From Bacteroidales bacterium UBA3844 (GTDB taxonomy: Bacteria; Bacteroidota; Bacteroidia; Bacteroidales; Paludibacteraceae), in the NCBI GenBank assembly GCA_002392915.1, contig DGHQ01000023.1:85994-149993 (forward strand): 64,000 bases of DNA. The letters run 5' to 3'. Position numbers and translations under genes: made by a program. The notes under the pieces are model-generated. The model made no database searches. It was not told the origin of the DNA and was given only the letters and a program-made list of their open reading frames with translations. Below are positions 16,807 through 24,583 of this stretch, piece by piece. How positions within the stretch are numbered: the stretch's first letter is position 1; each line of letters opens with the position of its first letter.

Positions 16807-17889
16807 TTATTCTTTAACTTTCTGAATATCTATTCTGTCAGAAGATTTCTCTTTGTCAGAATCTTCTTTTTCTTTATCTGCCAAGCGGAAAACATGCTTT
16901 TCACTGGATACAAATCGGTAGACACTCTCCCCATTCACAACTTTTTCAATTTTAACGTTGGACATATCAGGAGCAAAGAAAAACAAAGCCTCATTCATAT
17001 CTATAGCGAAAGCTGACGCATTTGAGAAACGGCTTGGAGAACTGAACACACAATAATTAAGGGTGATTTTGCCCAAAATTTCCGCATGAGTCATGATCAC
17101 AGGAGCCAAGAATTTAGAATAAGACAAATCAAAATCATGGTTGAACTTTGCATAGTTGAACAAAGCGGCACCACGAATTGTCTGATTTGAGAATATCGCG
17201 TCACCCTCAAATGTTGTGTTGTTCATCATCAGTTCCGAGCAAATCAACTTATGGAAATTAGCGTCACCTTTGAATGTGGCATCCATAAACGAGATATTGC
17301 CATTGGAGTAGCTTGAAGTGAATGAGAAATTCTTTTCAGCGATAATTTCATAAAAACGATTGATACCTCCTCTAAGTTCCACCAAATCGAATTTTGCACT
17401 TTCCCCAAAGGTTGACTTGCTGAAATCTAGATTGTCAGCTACCATAACTTTAGTGAAATCCACCTCTCCTCTGAAATCGCAATCTGAAAATGTCACTGAG
17501 CGACGGAAGTTTGCACTACATGAGAATTTATCCTTGAATTTCGACTTTCCAAGCACATTGCCCATAAACAAACAATGGTTGAAATAGATTGGAACCTCCA
17601 CGTCTACCTCTACCGCTATTCCTGAGGTGATTCTTGGTTCTCCACACTGTGTGAAATCCAAATCATCCCAAATCATACAATTCATCAACTGTATCGGTTT
17701 GCCTTTCTTAATCATCTTAATGATTTCTGCGGCATGGTACTCGGTCATCGCACTTGATGTCAATGATTCTGATTCTTTCGCCTCTGCATTCGTAGAGCCT
17801 ACTCTTCCACAAGAGATATTGAAAAACGAAAAAAGCAACAAAACTGCTATCTTTATGGAATAAATCTGTGACTTTGTCATATACATCAT
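16807..17889 (-). CDS. Pentapeptide-repeat lipoprotein
   Basis: 360 aa from an ATG at 17889; ATGs at 17886 and 17880 are equally possible, and the last starts the tidier signal peptide. An upstream extension to 17910 is excluded because it overlaps the -7 box. The lipobox is NISC, so the protein is lipid-anchored. The body is a long series of pentapeptide-type repeats with Phe or Leu at the centre, such as 'VDFTKVMVADNLDFSKSTF' and 'AALFNYAKFNHDFDLSYSKF', which predicts a right-handed quadrilateral beta-helix. The C-terminal ~35 residues are highly charged (KEKEDSDKEKSSD). Function is unknown. It leads a two-gene operon with a cysteine protease lipoprotein and could be its scaffold, inhibitor or substrate. 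Confidence 0.8.
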   Translation of the reverse strand: MMYMTKSQIYSIKIAVLLLFSFFNISCGRVGSTNAEAKESESLTSSAMTEYHAAEIIKMIKKGKPIQLMNCMIWDDLDFTQCGEPRITSGIAVEVDVEVPIYFNHCLFMGNVLGKSKFKDKFSCSANFRRSVTFSDCDFRGEVDFTKVMVADNLDFSKSTFGESAKFDLVELRGGINRFYEIIAEKNFSFTSSYSNGNISFMDATFKGDANFHKLICSELMMNNTTFEGDAIFSNQTIRGAALFNYAKFNHDFDLSYSKFLAPVIMTHAEILGKITLNYCVFSSPSRFSNASAFAIDMNEALFFFAPDMSNVKIEKVVNGESVYRFVSSEKHVFRLADKEKEDSDKEKSSDRIDIQKVKE

Positions 17890-17907
17890 TATTACTCTAT
17901 TTGAAAG

Positions 17908-17935
17908 CAAAGTTAACTATTTTTGTATACTTAAG
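17908..17935 (-). promoter_or_regulatory. Bacteroidetes promoter of the pentapeptide/protease operon
   Basis: On minus the -7 box is TAACTTTG (17908-17915). About 21 nt upstream is a T-run ending in TTTG (just beyond the end of this interval), giving the expected -33/-7 spacing. Start site about 17901. Confidence 0.65.
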
Positions 17936-18011
17936 GCAAAAAAAGCACAAAAATAAAAACACTTTTCATAAAAAAGGTTGATTTTTTCAGATGAAACCTT
18001 AAAAAAAACAT

Positions 18012-18041
18012 AAAAGTCGGCATCATGTATTTCGACTTTTT
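18012..18041 (-). terminator. Second hairpin downstream of the FKBP operon
   Basis: AAAAGTCG (18012-18019) pairs with CGACTTTT (18033-18040). On minus it is followed by TATG and eight T residues, so it may act as a backup terminator. Confidence 0.45.
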
Positions 18042-18050
18042 AGAGAAATA

Positions 18051-18078
18051 AAAAAGGAGACGTGTTTTTCACGTCTCC
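18051..18078 (-). terminator. Intrinsic terminator of the FKBP operon
   Basis: GGAGACGTG (18056-18064) pairs exactly with CACGTCTCC (18070-18078). On minus it is followed by TTTTTT, 28 bp after the last FKBP stop. Confidence 0.85.
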
Positions 18079-18105
18079 TATATGAAATCTTAATGATTCT
18101 ATACC

Positions 18106-18846
18106 TTATCTACGAGGCATACCTGAACGCTTTGGCAACTCAGGGTCAACCTCTACCAGCTCAACCTCAAATGTGATACATGATGCTGGAGGAATAGATC
18201 CTGCCTCTCCATCACCATAAGCCAAACGTGCTGGAATTGCAAGTTCTGCCTTACCACCTTCCTTCATCATCTTGATTCCTTCAGCGAATCCTGGGATTAC
18301 ACCTCTAAGATTGAAGATCGCTGGCTCTCCACGCTCTATTGAGCTATCGAATACAGTACCGTCAATCAACTTACCTGTATAGTTGACCTTCACAAATGAA
18401 GAATCTGAAGCCTGCTTACCTTTACCCTCAACTATAGACTTGAAATGCAATCCAGATGTTGTAACCTGAACACCCTCTTTCGACTTGTTTGCCTCCAAGA
18501 ATGTCTCTTCCTCAGCTCTGTTCTTTTTAATTTGAACGTCACGAACCTTAGTGACATACTCCTGCATTACGTTTCTTGCATCTTCAATAGACATTGGTAG
18601 GCTCTCAGCATCTGCAGCGTTCATAGCCTCTGTAAAACCAGCGATTAGAGCTGCCTTGTTGATTGTATCACCTGGGAATCTCTCCAAGTCGTGCTTCAAT
18701 CCGTCTCCAACATTGATACCAAGTGCGTAAGATACAGAATCAACATCTGTCTTCAAATTCTTTGACGACATCGATGACTGCTTCTGGCATGATGTCGACG
18801 CAAGTAGTGCCAAAACTGACACTGCTGTCATTAATTGTTTTTTCAT
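18106..18846 (-). CDS. FKBP-type peptidyl-prolyl isomerase, lipoprotein (third of three)
   Basis: 246 aa. The lipoprotein signal ends at Cys20 (ASTSC). An N-terminal helical dimerisation domain of the FklB/FkpA type follows ('DVDSVSYALGINVGDGL', about residues 35-125), and then a C-terminal FKBP domain (about 135-235) with 'VKVNYTGKLIDGTVFDSS', 'GVIPGFAEGIKMMKEGGKAE', 'IPARLAYGDGEAGSIPP' and 'ITFEVELVEV'. The aromatic and Asp residues that line the FKBP pocket (Y of NYTG, the FDSS motif, V-I-P-G) are conserved, so isomerase activity is likely. It acts outside the inner membrane on exported proteins. It is the last gene of a three-FKBP operon, 30 bp after the previous gene. Confidence 0.92.
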   Translation of the reverse strand: MKKQLMTAVSVLALLASTSCQKQSSMSSKNLKTDVDSVSYALGINVGDGLKHDLERFPGDTINKAALIAGFTEAMNAADAESLPMSIEDARNVMQEYVTKVRDVQIKKNRAEEETFLEANKSKEGVQVTTSGLHFKSIVEGKGKQASDSSFVKVNYTGKLIDGTVFDSSIERGEPAIFNLRGVIPGFAEGIKMMKEGGKAELAIPARLAYGDGEAGSIPPASCITFEVELVEVDPELPKRSGMPRR

Positions 18847-18876
18847 TATTGTTTTTATTTTTCTTTCCTTAATTTA

Positions 18877-19623
18877 TTACATTGTGCGCTGATAAGGCTT
18901 GAACTGGAACTTGGCTGAACTGCGGGCCTGCACTTTCTCAATACCAAGAAGCTCTACATCAAAAACCAAGATTGAGTTTGGCTTGATTTTGCCTGTAGCA
19001 CGATTGCCATAAGCTAGCTCCGACGGAATGAACAATTTATACTTACTTCCGACCGGCATCAACTGGATTCCTTCTGTCCATCCTGGGATAACCTTATTCA
19101 ATTCAAACGAAATTGGAGACGTAGAACTATCAAATATAGTTCCGTCTGTCAATGTTCCTGTATAAGTAACTGTCACCTTGTCTGTAGCTTTTGGCTTTTC
19201 TCCTGTACCTTCAGTAATGACCTGATACTGCAAACCAGAGGCTGTCTCTTTTACACCTGGCTTTGTCTTGTTGTTGGCAAGCCATATCTTATTGGCAGCA
19301 AGATCCTTCATGGCCTTCTCCTGCTCAGCTCTCTGCATCACAGTCATGACCACAGTGCCGGCATCAGAAGCCTTAATCTTCAAATTCGCAGTGTCTTTAT
19401 CAAGAGTATATTTCAACGCCTCACAAAATGCTGCAGTATTAATGTTATCTACAGGAAGCTGCTTGAACTGCTCCTGAAGACTCATTCCTATATTAATACC
19501 GAGTGCATAGCTGACTGAATCAATGGAATTAGCCAACGCTCCCGCATCTTTTTTTGATCCTCTCGCATAAGAGGTTCCTATCGCAAGCGACAACGATATT
19601 ATCGCCAAAAATATTTTTTTCAT
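18877..19623 (-). CDS. FKBP-type peptidyl-prolyl isomerase, periplasmic (second of three)
   Basis: 248 aa from the ATG at 19623, which starts a clear signal peptide (MKKIFLAIISLSLAIGTSYA). An in-frame GTG/ATG extension to 19659 would put 12 extra residues before it and overlap the previous gene, so it is rejected. The signal peptide has no lipobox, so the product is probably soluble in the periplasm. It has the same layout as its neighbours: 'SIDSVSYALGINIGMSL' in the helical dimerisation domain, then an FKBP domain with 'VTVTYTGTLTDGTIFDSS', 'KVIPGWTEGIQLMPVGSKY' and 'IPSELAYGNRATGKIKP'. The tail 'ARSSAKFQFKPYQRTM' is extra. It begins 7 bp after the first FKBP gene ends. Confidence 0.92.
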   Translation of the reverse strand: MKKIFLAIISLSLAIGTSYARGSKKDAGALANSIDSVSYALGINIGMSLQEQFKQLPVDNINTAAFCEALKYTLDKDTANLKIKASDAGTVVMTVMQRAEQEKAMKDLAANKIWLANNKTKPGVKETASGLQYQVITEGTGEKPKATDKVTVTYTGTLTDGTIFDSSTSPISFELNKVIPGWTEGIQLMPVGSKYKLFIPSELAYGNRATGKIKPNSILVFDVELLGIEKVQARSSAKFQFKPYQRTM

Positions 19624-19630
19624 AATATAT

Positions 19631-20215
19631 TTATTTAATGCCCAACAACTCCACGTCAAAGATCAATGTAGAATTTGGCTCGATTGTTTCTCCAGCACCA
19701 TATTCTCCGTAAGCCAATTCAGACGGGATGTATAGCTGCCATTTTGAGCCAACTGGCATCAACTGCAATGCCTCAACCCATCCTGGAATGACTCCATTCA
19801 CAGGGAACTGAGCCGACTGTCCGCGTCTGTAGCTGCTGTCGAATACAGTACCGTCGATCAAACGGCCCTCATAATGGCAATCGACTGTGTCTGTAGCCTT
19901 TGGTTTTGTTCCTGTACCAGCAACCAACACCTTATATAGAAGTCCACTAGCAGTTGTGACTATACCTTCGTTAGACTTATTTTTCGCCAAGAATTCTTCG
20001 CCAGCCTTCTTGTTTTTCGACATCACCTCAGTCTTCTGCTTTGCAAAAAACTCATTAATCGCAGTCTGTGCCTCCTCAGGTGTCATCTGCATCTTTTCGC
20101 CTTTGAAAACAGATTTGATTGCACTTGCAAAATCATCAACGTTAATACAATCCAAACCGCTCTGCTTCATATTTGAAGCCATCGACATGCCAAGTGCATA
20201 ACTCAATTTATCCAT
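19631..20215 (-). CDS. FKBP-type peptidyl-prolyl isomerase, cytoplasmic (first of three)
   Basis: 194 aa with no signal peptide; it starts directly with the dimerisation domain 'MDKLSYALGMSMASNM'. The FKBP domain at about residues 85-194 holds 'VDCHYEGRLIDGTVFDSS', 'GVIPGWVEALQLMPVGSKW' and 'IPSELAYGEYGAGETIEP'. It resembles cytoplasmic FklB. Since the next two genes encode an exported and a lipid-anchored version of the same architecture, the operon looks like a gene triplication in which copies were retargeted to different compartments. The operon promoter is the -7 box at 20256-20263. Confidence 0.92.
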   Translation of the reverse strand: MDKLSYALGMSMASNMKQSGLDCINVDDFASAIKSVFKGEKMQMTPEEAQTAINEFFAKQKTEVMSKNKKAGEEFLAKNKSNEGIVTTASGLLYKVLVAGTGTKPKATDTVDCHYEGRLIDGTVFDSSYRRGQSAQFPVNGVIPGWVEALQLMPVGSKWQLYIPSELAYGEYGAGETIEPNSTLIFDVELLGIK

Positions 20216-20255
20216 AATGATATTTTAATCTTTTTCGTTAATTCGTTAATTTGGG

Positions 20256-20263
20256 CAAAAGTA
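20256..20263 (-). promoter_or_regulatory. -7 box of the FKBP operon
   Basis: On minus this reads TACTTTTG (TAnnTTTG), 40 bp upstream of the first FKBP ATG. It is divergent from typA. Confidence 0.5.
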
Positions 20264-20356
20264 CTTAATAATTTTTGTTTTCACATAAACAAAGAGACAA
20301 GAAACACACGCATTTTCTATTTTTGTTGTTATATAACATAAATAATCGGCATTTTG

Positions 20357-20388
20357 TTTGCGTAAAAATGTCATTTACACTAATTTTG
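20357..20388 (+). promoter_or_regulatory. Complete Bacteroidetes promoter of typA
   Basis: -33 TTTG at 20357-20360, a 20-bp spacer, and -7 TAATTTTG at 20381-20388. The expected start near 20395 leaves a ~15-nt leader before the ATG at 20410. Confidence 0.7.
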
Positions 20389-20409
20389 CGACAAATTTAT
20401 AAATTAAGT

Positions 20410-22212
20410 ATGCAAAAGATAAGAAATGTGGCAATCATTGCCCACGTTGACCACGGTAAGACAACACTAGTAGACAAGATGCTCCTTGCAGGACAGCTTT
20501 TCTCTGATCGCGAGAAACCAACTGAATTGATTTTGGACAACAATGACCTTGAGAGAGAGCGTGGTATAACGATTGTATCTAAGAATGTATCAATCCGTTA
20601 CAAAGGATATAAGATTAATATCATCGACACTCCGGGACACTCCGACTTCGGTGGTGAGGTGGAGCGTGTGCTCAACATGGCTGATGGTGTGCTTCTTCTT
20701 GTCGACGCGTTTGAAGGTCCTATGCCTCAGACTCGTTTCGTGCTACAGAAGGCTATCGAAATTGGTTTGAAACCTATCGTAGTAATCAACAAGGTAGACA
20801 AGCCTAACTGCCGCCCTGAAGAGGTTCAGGAGGAGGTGTTCGACCTTATGTTCAATCTTGACGCTACTGAAGAGCAGCTAGACTTCCCTACTATCTATGG
20901 TTCTGCAAAGAACAACTGGATGAGCACCGACTGGAAGGCTCCAAGAGTAGACGATATCACTCCAGTGCTTGACGCTATCATTGAGCATATCCCTGAGCCT
21001 AATTATAATGAGGGTCCTACTCAGATGTTGATCACATCTCTTGACTACTCTTCTTTCGTAGGACGTATCGCTATCGGACGTGTTCACAGAGGTAAGATCC
21101 GTGAGGGTCAGGACATCGCTCTTGTCAAGAGAGACGGTTCTATCCAGAAGAACAGGATTAAAGAGTTGAGAGTGTTCGAAGGATTCTCTCAGTCTAAAGT
21201 ATATGAAGCAGAGTGTGGTGAGATCGTAGCAGTGATCGGTGTAGAAAACTTTGAAATCGGCGATTCAATCTGTGATTTCGAGAATCCAGAGCCACTTCCA
21301 CCAATCGCAATCGACGAGCCAACAATGAGTATGGTGTTCACAATCAACGACTCTCCTTTCTTTGGCAAGGATGGCAAATATGTGACATCACGCCACATCA
21401 ACGACCGTCTTATCAAGGAACTAGACCGCAATCTTGCTCTTCGTGTCAAGAAGTCAGAGAACGATGACGTATGGACAGTATACGGACGTGGTGTGCTTCA
21501 CTTGTCGGTACTTATCGAGACAATGCGACGTGAGGGATACGAGTTGCAGGTCGGCCAGCCACAGGTTATCTTCAAGGAAATTGGTGGCAAGAAGTGTGAG
21601 CCAATTGAGGAGTTGACAATCAACACTCCTGACGAAGTTAGCGGTAAAGTGATTGAGATGGTTTCTGTACGTAAGGGAGAGATGGTCTCAATGGAGAAGA
21701 AGGGCGACCGTGTCCACTTGGTGTTCCAGATTCCTTCACGTGGTATCATCGGACTTCGTACAAATGTGCTTACAGCGACAGCCGGTGAGGCAATCATGGC
21801 TCACAGATTCCTAGAGTATCAACCATATAAAGGAGATATTGAGAAGAGAACAAACGGTTCGATGATCGCTATGGAGAGCGGCACAGCATACGCATACGCT
21901 ATCGACAAACTTCAGGATCGTGGTAAGTTCTTCATCTTCCCACAGGATGAGGTTTATGCTGGACAGGTAGTCGGAGAGCACAGCAAAGACAACGACTTGG
22001 TTGTCAATGTGACAAAGGCCAAGCAGCTTACAAACATGCGTTCAAAGAGTTCAGACGAAAAGGCAAAGATCATACCTCCTGTAGTATTCTCTCTTGAAGA
22101 GGCTCTTGAGTACATCAAGGAAGATGAGTACGTAGAGGTTACACCAAACCACATGCGTCTTCGTAAGATCATCCTTGACGAGACAGAACGTAAGAAAGCC
22201 AACAAACAGTAA
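20410..22212 (+). CDS. typA: Ribosome-associated GTPase TypA/BipA
   Basis: 600 aa from the ATG at 20410. The frame is open to 20275, but that extension contains the promoter and is not conserved. Translational GTPase motifs are all present: P-loop 'AHVDHGKTT' (residues 11-19), switch I 'DLERERGITI', G3 'DTPGHSDF', G4 'NKVDKP' and G5 'GSAK'. They are followed by domain II, EF-G-like domains III and V, and the BipA-specific C-terminal domain with 'RSKSSDEKAKIIPPVVFSLE'. It binds the 70S ribosome and assists late 50S assembly and growth under stress, especially cold. The gene is monocistronic, with strong-looking codon use and a complete promoter. Confidence 0.95.
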   Translation: MQKIRNVAIIAHVDHGKTTLVDKMLLAGQLFSDREKPTELILDNNDLERERGITIVSKNVSIRYKGYKINIIDTPGHSDFGGEVERVLNMADGVLLLVDAFEGPMPQTRFVLQKAIEIGLKPIVVINKVDKPNCRPEEVQEEVFDLMFNLDATEEQLDFPTIYGSAKNNWMSTDWKAPRVDDITPVLDAIIEHIPEPNYNEGPTQMLITSLDYSSFVGRIAIGRVHRGKIREGQDIALVKRDGSIQKNRIKELRVFEGFSQSKVYEAECGEIVAVIGVENFEIGDSICDFENPEPLPPIAIDEPTMSMVFTINDSPFFGKDGKYVTSRHINDRLIKELDRNLALRVKKSENDDVWTVYGRGVLHLSVLIETMRREGYELQVGQPQVIFKEIGGKKCEPIEELTINTPDEVSGKVIEMVSVRKGEMVSMEKKGDRVHLVFQIPSRGIIGLRTNVLTATAGEAIMAHRFLEYQPYKGDIEKRTNGSMIAMESGTAYAYAIDKLQDRGKFFIFPQDEVYAGQVVGEHSKDNDLVVNVTKAKQLTNMRSKSSDEKAKIIPPVVFSLEEALEYIKEDEYVEVTPNHMRLRKIILDETERKKANKQ

Positions 22213-22221
22213 TTCATCGAC

Positions 22222-22330
22222 ATGTAGAGACGCACGGTCGTGCGTCTAACATATTGAATTCAATTACACCACGATGTCGTGCGTCTAACAAATCATGATT
22301 TAATTGTCATCTGGTCGTGCGTCCAATATT
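22222..22330. repeat. Cluster of GAGACGCACG palindromic repeats after typA
   Basis: One full palindromic copy (22225-22248, TAGAGACGCACG then GTCGTGCGTCT) is followed by two half copies, GTCGTGCGTCTAAC near 22286-22299 and GGTCGTGCGTCC near 22314-22325. The rest of the 22213-22591 gap holds a terminator and the next promoter; no gene is visible. Confidence 0.65.
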
Positions 22331-22356
22331 ATGATTCAAAATCGTAGTATATATCT

Positions 22357-22390
22357 GAAAGACGGGAGTTTTCACTTCCGTCTTTTTTTC
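22357..22390 (+). terminator. Intrinsic terminator downstream of typA
   Basis: AAAGACGG pairs with CCGTCTTT around a 12-nt loop, followed by a T-run (22384-22389). Confidence 0.75.
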
Positions 22391-22562
22391 ACCATCATTG
22401 CACCAATAAAAGCAAAACATAATTCTGTCTATACATATCAAACTTACAATCAGACAAGAATTGTAAATGGCAGAACATATCAATCCATCCATTTTTATAT
22501 AAATCATGTTAAAACTGAAGATATGGATTCGACCAAACCTTTATGTTTCAAACTATTTTATC

Positions 22563-22570
22563 TATTTTTG
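22563..22570 (+). promoter_or_regulatory. -7 box of the WaaP/KdkA-like kinase gene
   Basis: Reads TATTTTTG (TAnnTTTG), 21 bp before the ATG at 22592. Confidence 0.5.
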
Positions 22571-22591
22571 CAAAATAAATTCAACTGAACA

Positions 22592-23365
22592 ATGAAAGTA
22601 GTAATCAACGACGAATATAAAAATTGCAAGGAGCTCGTGGTCTTCTTGGAAAATTTGGACACTCGCTACCGTCAGAAAGGCAGGACACTGCACCTCGACA
22701 GAAACGCTGTGAGAAGTTTTGCCATCACCGAACTTGGCAGAGATGTCGTGATCAAGAGATACAAGAAACCATTGTCTGTGCAACGCGTCGTCTACTCATT
22801 TTTCAGGAAAAGCAAAGCTGAGAGAGCTTATTATAATGGTCTTAAACTTCTTGAGTTGGGAATCGACACACCTACTCCAATAGCTTACGTGGAGCAGAAG
22901 AAAGCAGGGCTAATGGAATATTGTTATTTCGCTTGTGAGAAGACAACTCATAAAAGTCTGGAGCCACTTATTCTTCAAGACAAACCTCTTGACGATCACT
23001 TGGCAATGTCTCTTGCAAGATTCCTGATCGACCTGCATACTAAAGGAATTTTACATAATGATCTTAACGGAGGAAATATCCTTTACTATCAAGACGGAGA
23101 CACCAACTACCATTTCTCTTTGATCGACAACAACAGAATGGAGTTCACAGACAAAGACATATCATTCCGCGACAGAATGGAAAACATCTGCAAGTTTAGC
23201 AGCAAAGACATTTTCGTGCAGGTCGTAGGATGCTATGCGGAAATCTTGGGCATGGATATCCAACTCGCCATAGAGGAGGCTCTCGATGTACGTGAAAAAT
23301 TCTTTGAGGCAAGAGCGAAAAGAAGAGCTTTTTGGGCAAAATTCAAAAAGGACGGGAAGAAATAA
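22592..23365 (+). CDS. Lipopolysaccharide core kinase, WaaP/KdkA-like
   Basis: 257 aa with a small protein-kinase-like fold. The invariant Lys of the nucleotide site is probably in 'RDVVIKRYKKP' (K55). The catalytic loop is 'LHNDLNGGNILYY' with D157 as base and N162 as metal ligand, and 'SLIDNNRM' (D179) stands in for the DFG motif. This pattern matches the WaaP/Kdo kinase family, which phosphorylates the Kdo or heptose of the LPS inner core at the cytoplasmic face of the inner membrane. The extreme C-terminus is rich in Arg and Lys. In Bacteroidota a single Kdo is usually phosphorylated, so KdkA-type activity is the best guess. It is a separate unit between typA and the thi operon. Confidence 0.8.
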   Translation: MKVVINDEYKNCKELVVFLENLDTRYRQKGRTLHLDRNAVRSFAITELGRDVVIKRYKKPLSVQRVVYSFFRKSKAERAYYNGLKLLELGIDTPTPIAYVEQKKAGLMEYCYFACEKTTHKSLEPLILQDKPLDDHLAMSLARFLIDLHTKGILHNDLNGGNILYYQDGDTNYHFSLIDNNRMEFTDKDISFRDRMENICKFSSKDIFVQVVGCYAEILGMDIQLAIEEALDVREKFFEARAKRRAFWAKFKKDGKK

Positions 23366-23402
23366 AAATCTTTTTTCGTATCCACCCTATCCTAAAAACA
23401 AT

Positions 23403-23410
23403 TATCTTTG
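23403..23410 (+). promoter_or_regulatory. -7 box of the thi operon
   Basis: Reads TATCTTTG (TAnnTTTG), placing the start site near 23417, just upstream of the TPP aptamer. Confidence 0.65.
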
Positions 23411-23423
23411 CAGAAACTAAAAC

Positions 23424-23519
23424 AGAAGAAGAGGGGTGCTGAGAAGTGTTCGAGGCTGAGATCATACCCTTTAATTGATAACCTGATGCGGGTAATGCCG
23501 ATGTAGGAACATTCTTCTT
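23424..23519 (+). promoter_or_regulatory. TPP riboswitch aptamer (thi box)
   Basis: The conserved core is complete: GGGGTGCTGAGA at 23433-23444, GGCTGAGAT (23454-23462) and ATACCC, then ACCTGATGCGGGTAATGCCG (23481-23500) and ATGTAGGAA. The outer P1 helix is formed by an AAGAAG stretch before the core and CTTCTT after it. Binding of thiamine pyrophosphate would fold the aptamer and favour the terminator at 23555-23592, shutting off the thiamine biosynthesis operon. It is one of the most securely identified elements in the window. Confidence 0.96.
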
Positions 23520-23554
23520 GGAATATGTGATGCAATCATATATAGTCGAGATAA

Positions 23555-23593
23555 TGCGACGCGGAGGCAATTCTTCTGCGTCGCAATTTTTTG
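23555..23593 (+). terminator. Riboswitch expression-platform terminator
   Basis: TGCGACGC (23555-23562) pairs with GCGTCGCA (23578-23585), followed by a T-run (23587-23592). The T-run ends only 4 nt before the thiD ATG, so the same hairpin would also mask the ribosome-binding region. An AT-rich hairpin at about 23523-23543 may be part of the switching structure. Confidence 0.85.
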
Positions 23594-23596
23594 TTT

Positions 23597-24331
23597 ATGA
23601 AGACGATGGTATCGATAGGTGCGTTCGACCCTACAGGAGGTGCTGGTGTTCTTGCCGACATTCGTGTGGCAGGAAGGTTCGGTGTCTACGGAATGTCTGT
23701 GCTTACCGCCGCCACGTCGCAGAATCCGAGATCATTCAATGGAGTGGAAGCCGTGAGCGACGAGATGTTTCGCAAACAGATTTCCGATGTGTTCGACCAT
23801 TACCGTGTGGATGCGATGAAGTGCGGAATGATTGCCACTAAATCTCAATTAAAGATATTGATCGATTTCTTCGACAAAAACACCCCCAAAAACTTGGTGA
23901 TTGATCCAATTATCAGTGCGACGTTGGGCAACCGCAAATTCGATGATGAGACCATTGATCTCTACCGAACTCTTTGTGGCTATGCCTTGCTCGTCACCCC
24001 CAATGTGAAGGAAGCCGAAATAATTAAAGACATAACCCCATCCGCCATTCTAAGCAAAGGTGGCGACGCGGATTCCAACATCTGCGTCGACATACTGAAA
24101 ATCGGAGACGAAGAGGTCAGGTTCACATCCGAAAGAATCCATACCACCAACACCCATGGCACCGGCTGCACGATGTCTTCGGCAATCGCAAGTTGCCTGG
24201 CAAACGGGCACGATCTGAAGACGTCGGTGAAAATAGCTCACGGATATGTCAACCGCGCTATCGCTGGGGCTGTCGGTCTTGACATCACTGAAGGCTACGG
24301 ACCGTTGAACCATTTTGTAGAAACAAAATAA
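23597..24331 (+). CDS. thiD: Hydroxymethylpyrimidine/phosphomethylpyrimidine kinase
   Basis: 244 aa from the ATG at 23597. A TTG at 23591 is part of the terminator T-run, and an internal ATG at 23606 is possible. It is a ribokinase-fold enzyme that phosphorylates HMP and HMP-P to HMP-PP in the cytoplasm, the pyrimidine branch of thiamine synthesis. The family motifs are 'AFDPTGGAGVLADIR' near residue 10 and 'HGTGCTMSSAIA' at 187-198 with the anion hole and catalytic Cys. 'VIDPIISATLGN' and 'LLVTPNVKEAE' are also as expected. It is the first gene of the thi operon, directly controlled by the TPP riboswitch. It is slightly shorter than typical 260-270-aa ThiD proteins, but no domain appears lost. 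Confidence 0.93.
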   Translation: MKTMVSIGAFDPTGGAGVLADIRVAGRFGVYGMSVLTAATSQNPRSFNGVEAVSDEMFRKQISDVFDHYRVDAMKCGMIATKSQLKILIDFFDKNTPKNLVIDPIISATLGNRKFDDETIDLYRTLCGYALLVTPNVKEAEIIKDITPSAILSKGGDADSNICVDILKIGDEEVRFTSERIHTTNTHGTGCTMSSAIASCLANGHDLKTSVKIAHGYVNRAIAGAVGLDITEGYGPLNHFVETK

Positions 24332-24341
24332 TTCTTGAAAT

Positions 24342-24542
24342 ATGAAAATCAAACTGAACGGAGAAGATTTGGAATTAAATGATGGAGCTGTGCTGACAGA
24401 CATCTGTGCCAAACTCGAAATTGACAGCAAAGGAGTCGCCTTCGCCATCGACTGCGACGTCATTCCTCGTGACGAGTGGGCTTCCACTAAACTTGCTGAC
24501 GGAACTGAAGTGATGATGATTCGCGCAGCATGCGGAGGATGA
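24342..24542 (+). CDS. thiS: Sulfur carrier protein ThiS
   Basis: 66 aa with a ubiquitin-like beta-grasp fold, ending in the essential Gly-Gly (RAACGG). The C-terminal Gly is adenylated and converted to a thiocarboxylate that donates sulfur to the thiazole. A Cys precedes the GG. It begins 10 bp after thiD. The adenylating enzyme ThiF is not encoded in this window. Confidence 0.93.
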   Translation: MKIKLNGEDLELNDGAVLTDICAKLEIDSKGVAFAIDCDVIPRDEWASTKLADGTEVMMIRAACGG

Positions 24543-24583
24543 TGAAGGGTTAAAAATTAAGGGTTAAAAATTAAGAATTAAGA

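Noticed and set aside
20275..20409. Upstream in-frame extension of typA
   Set aside because: It contains the complete -33/-7 promoter at 20357-20388; the conserved protein begins at the ATG at 20410.
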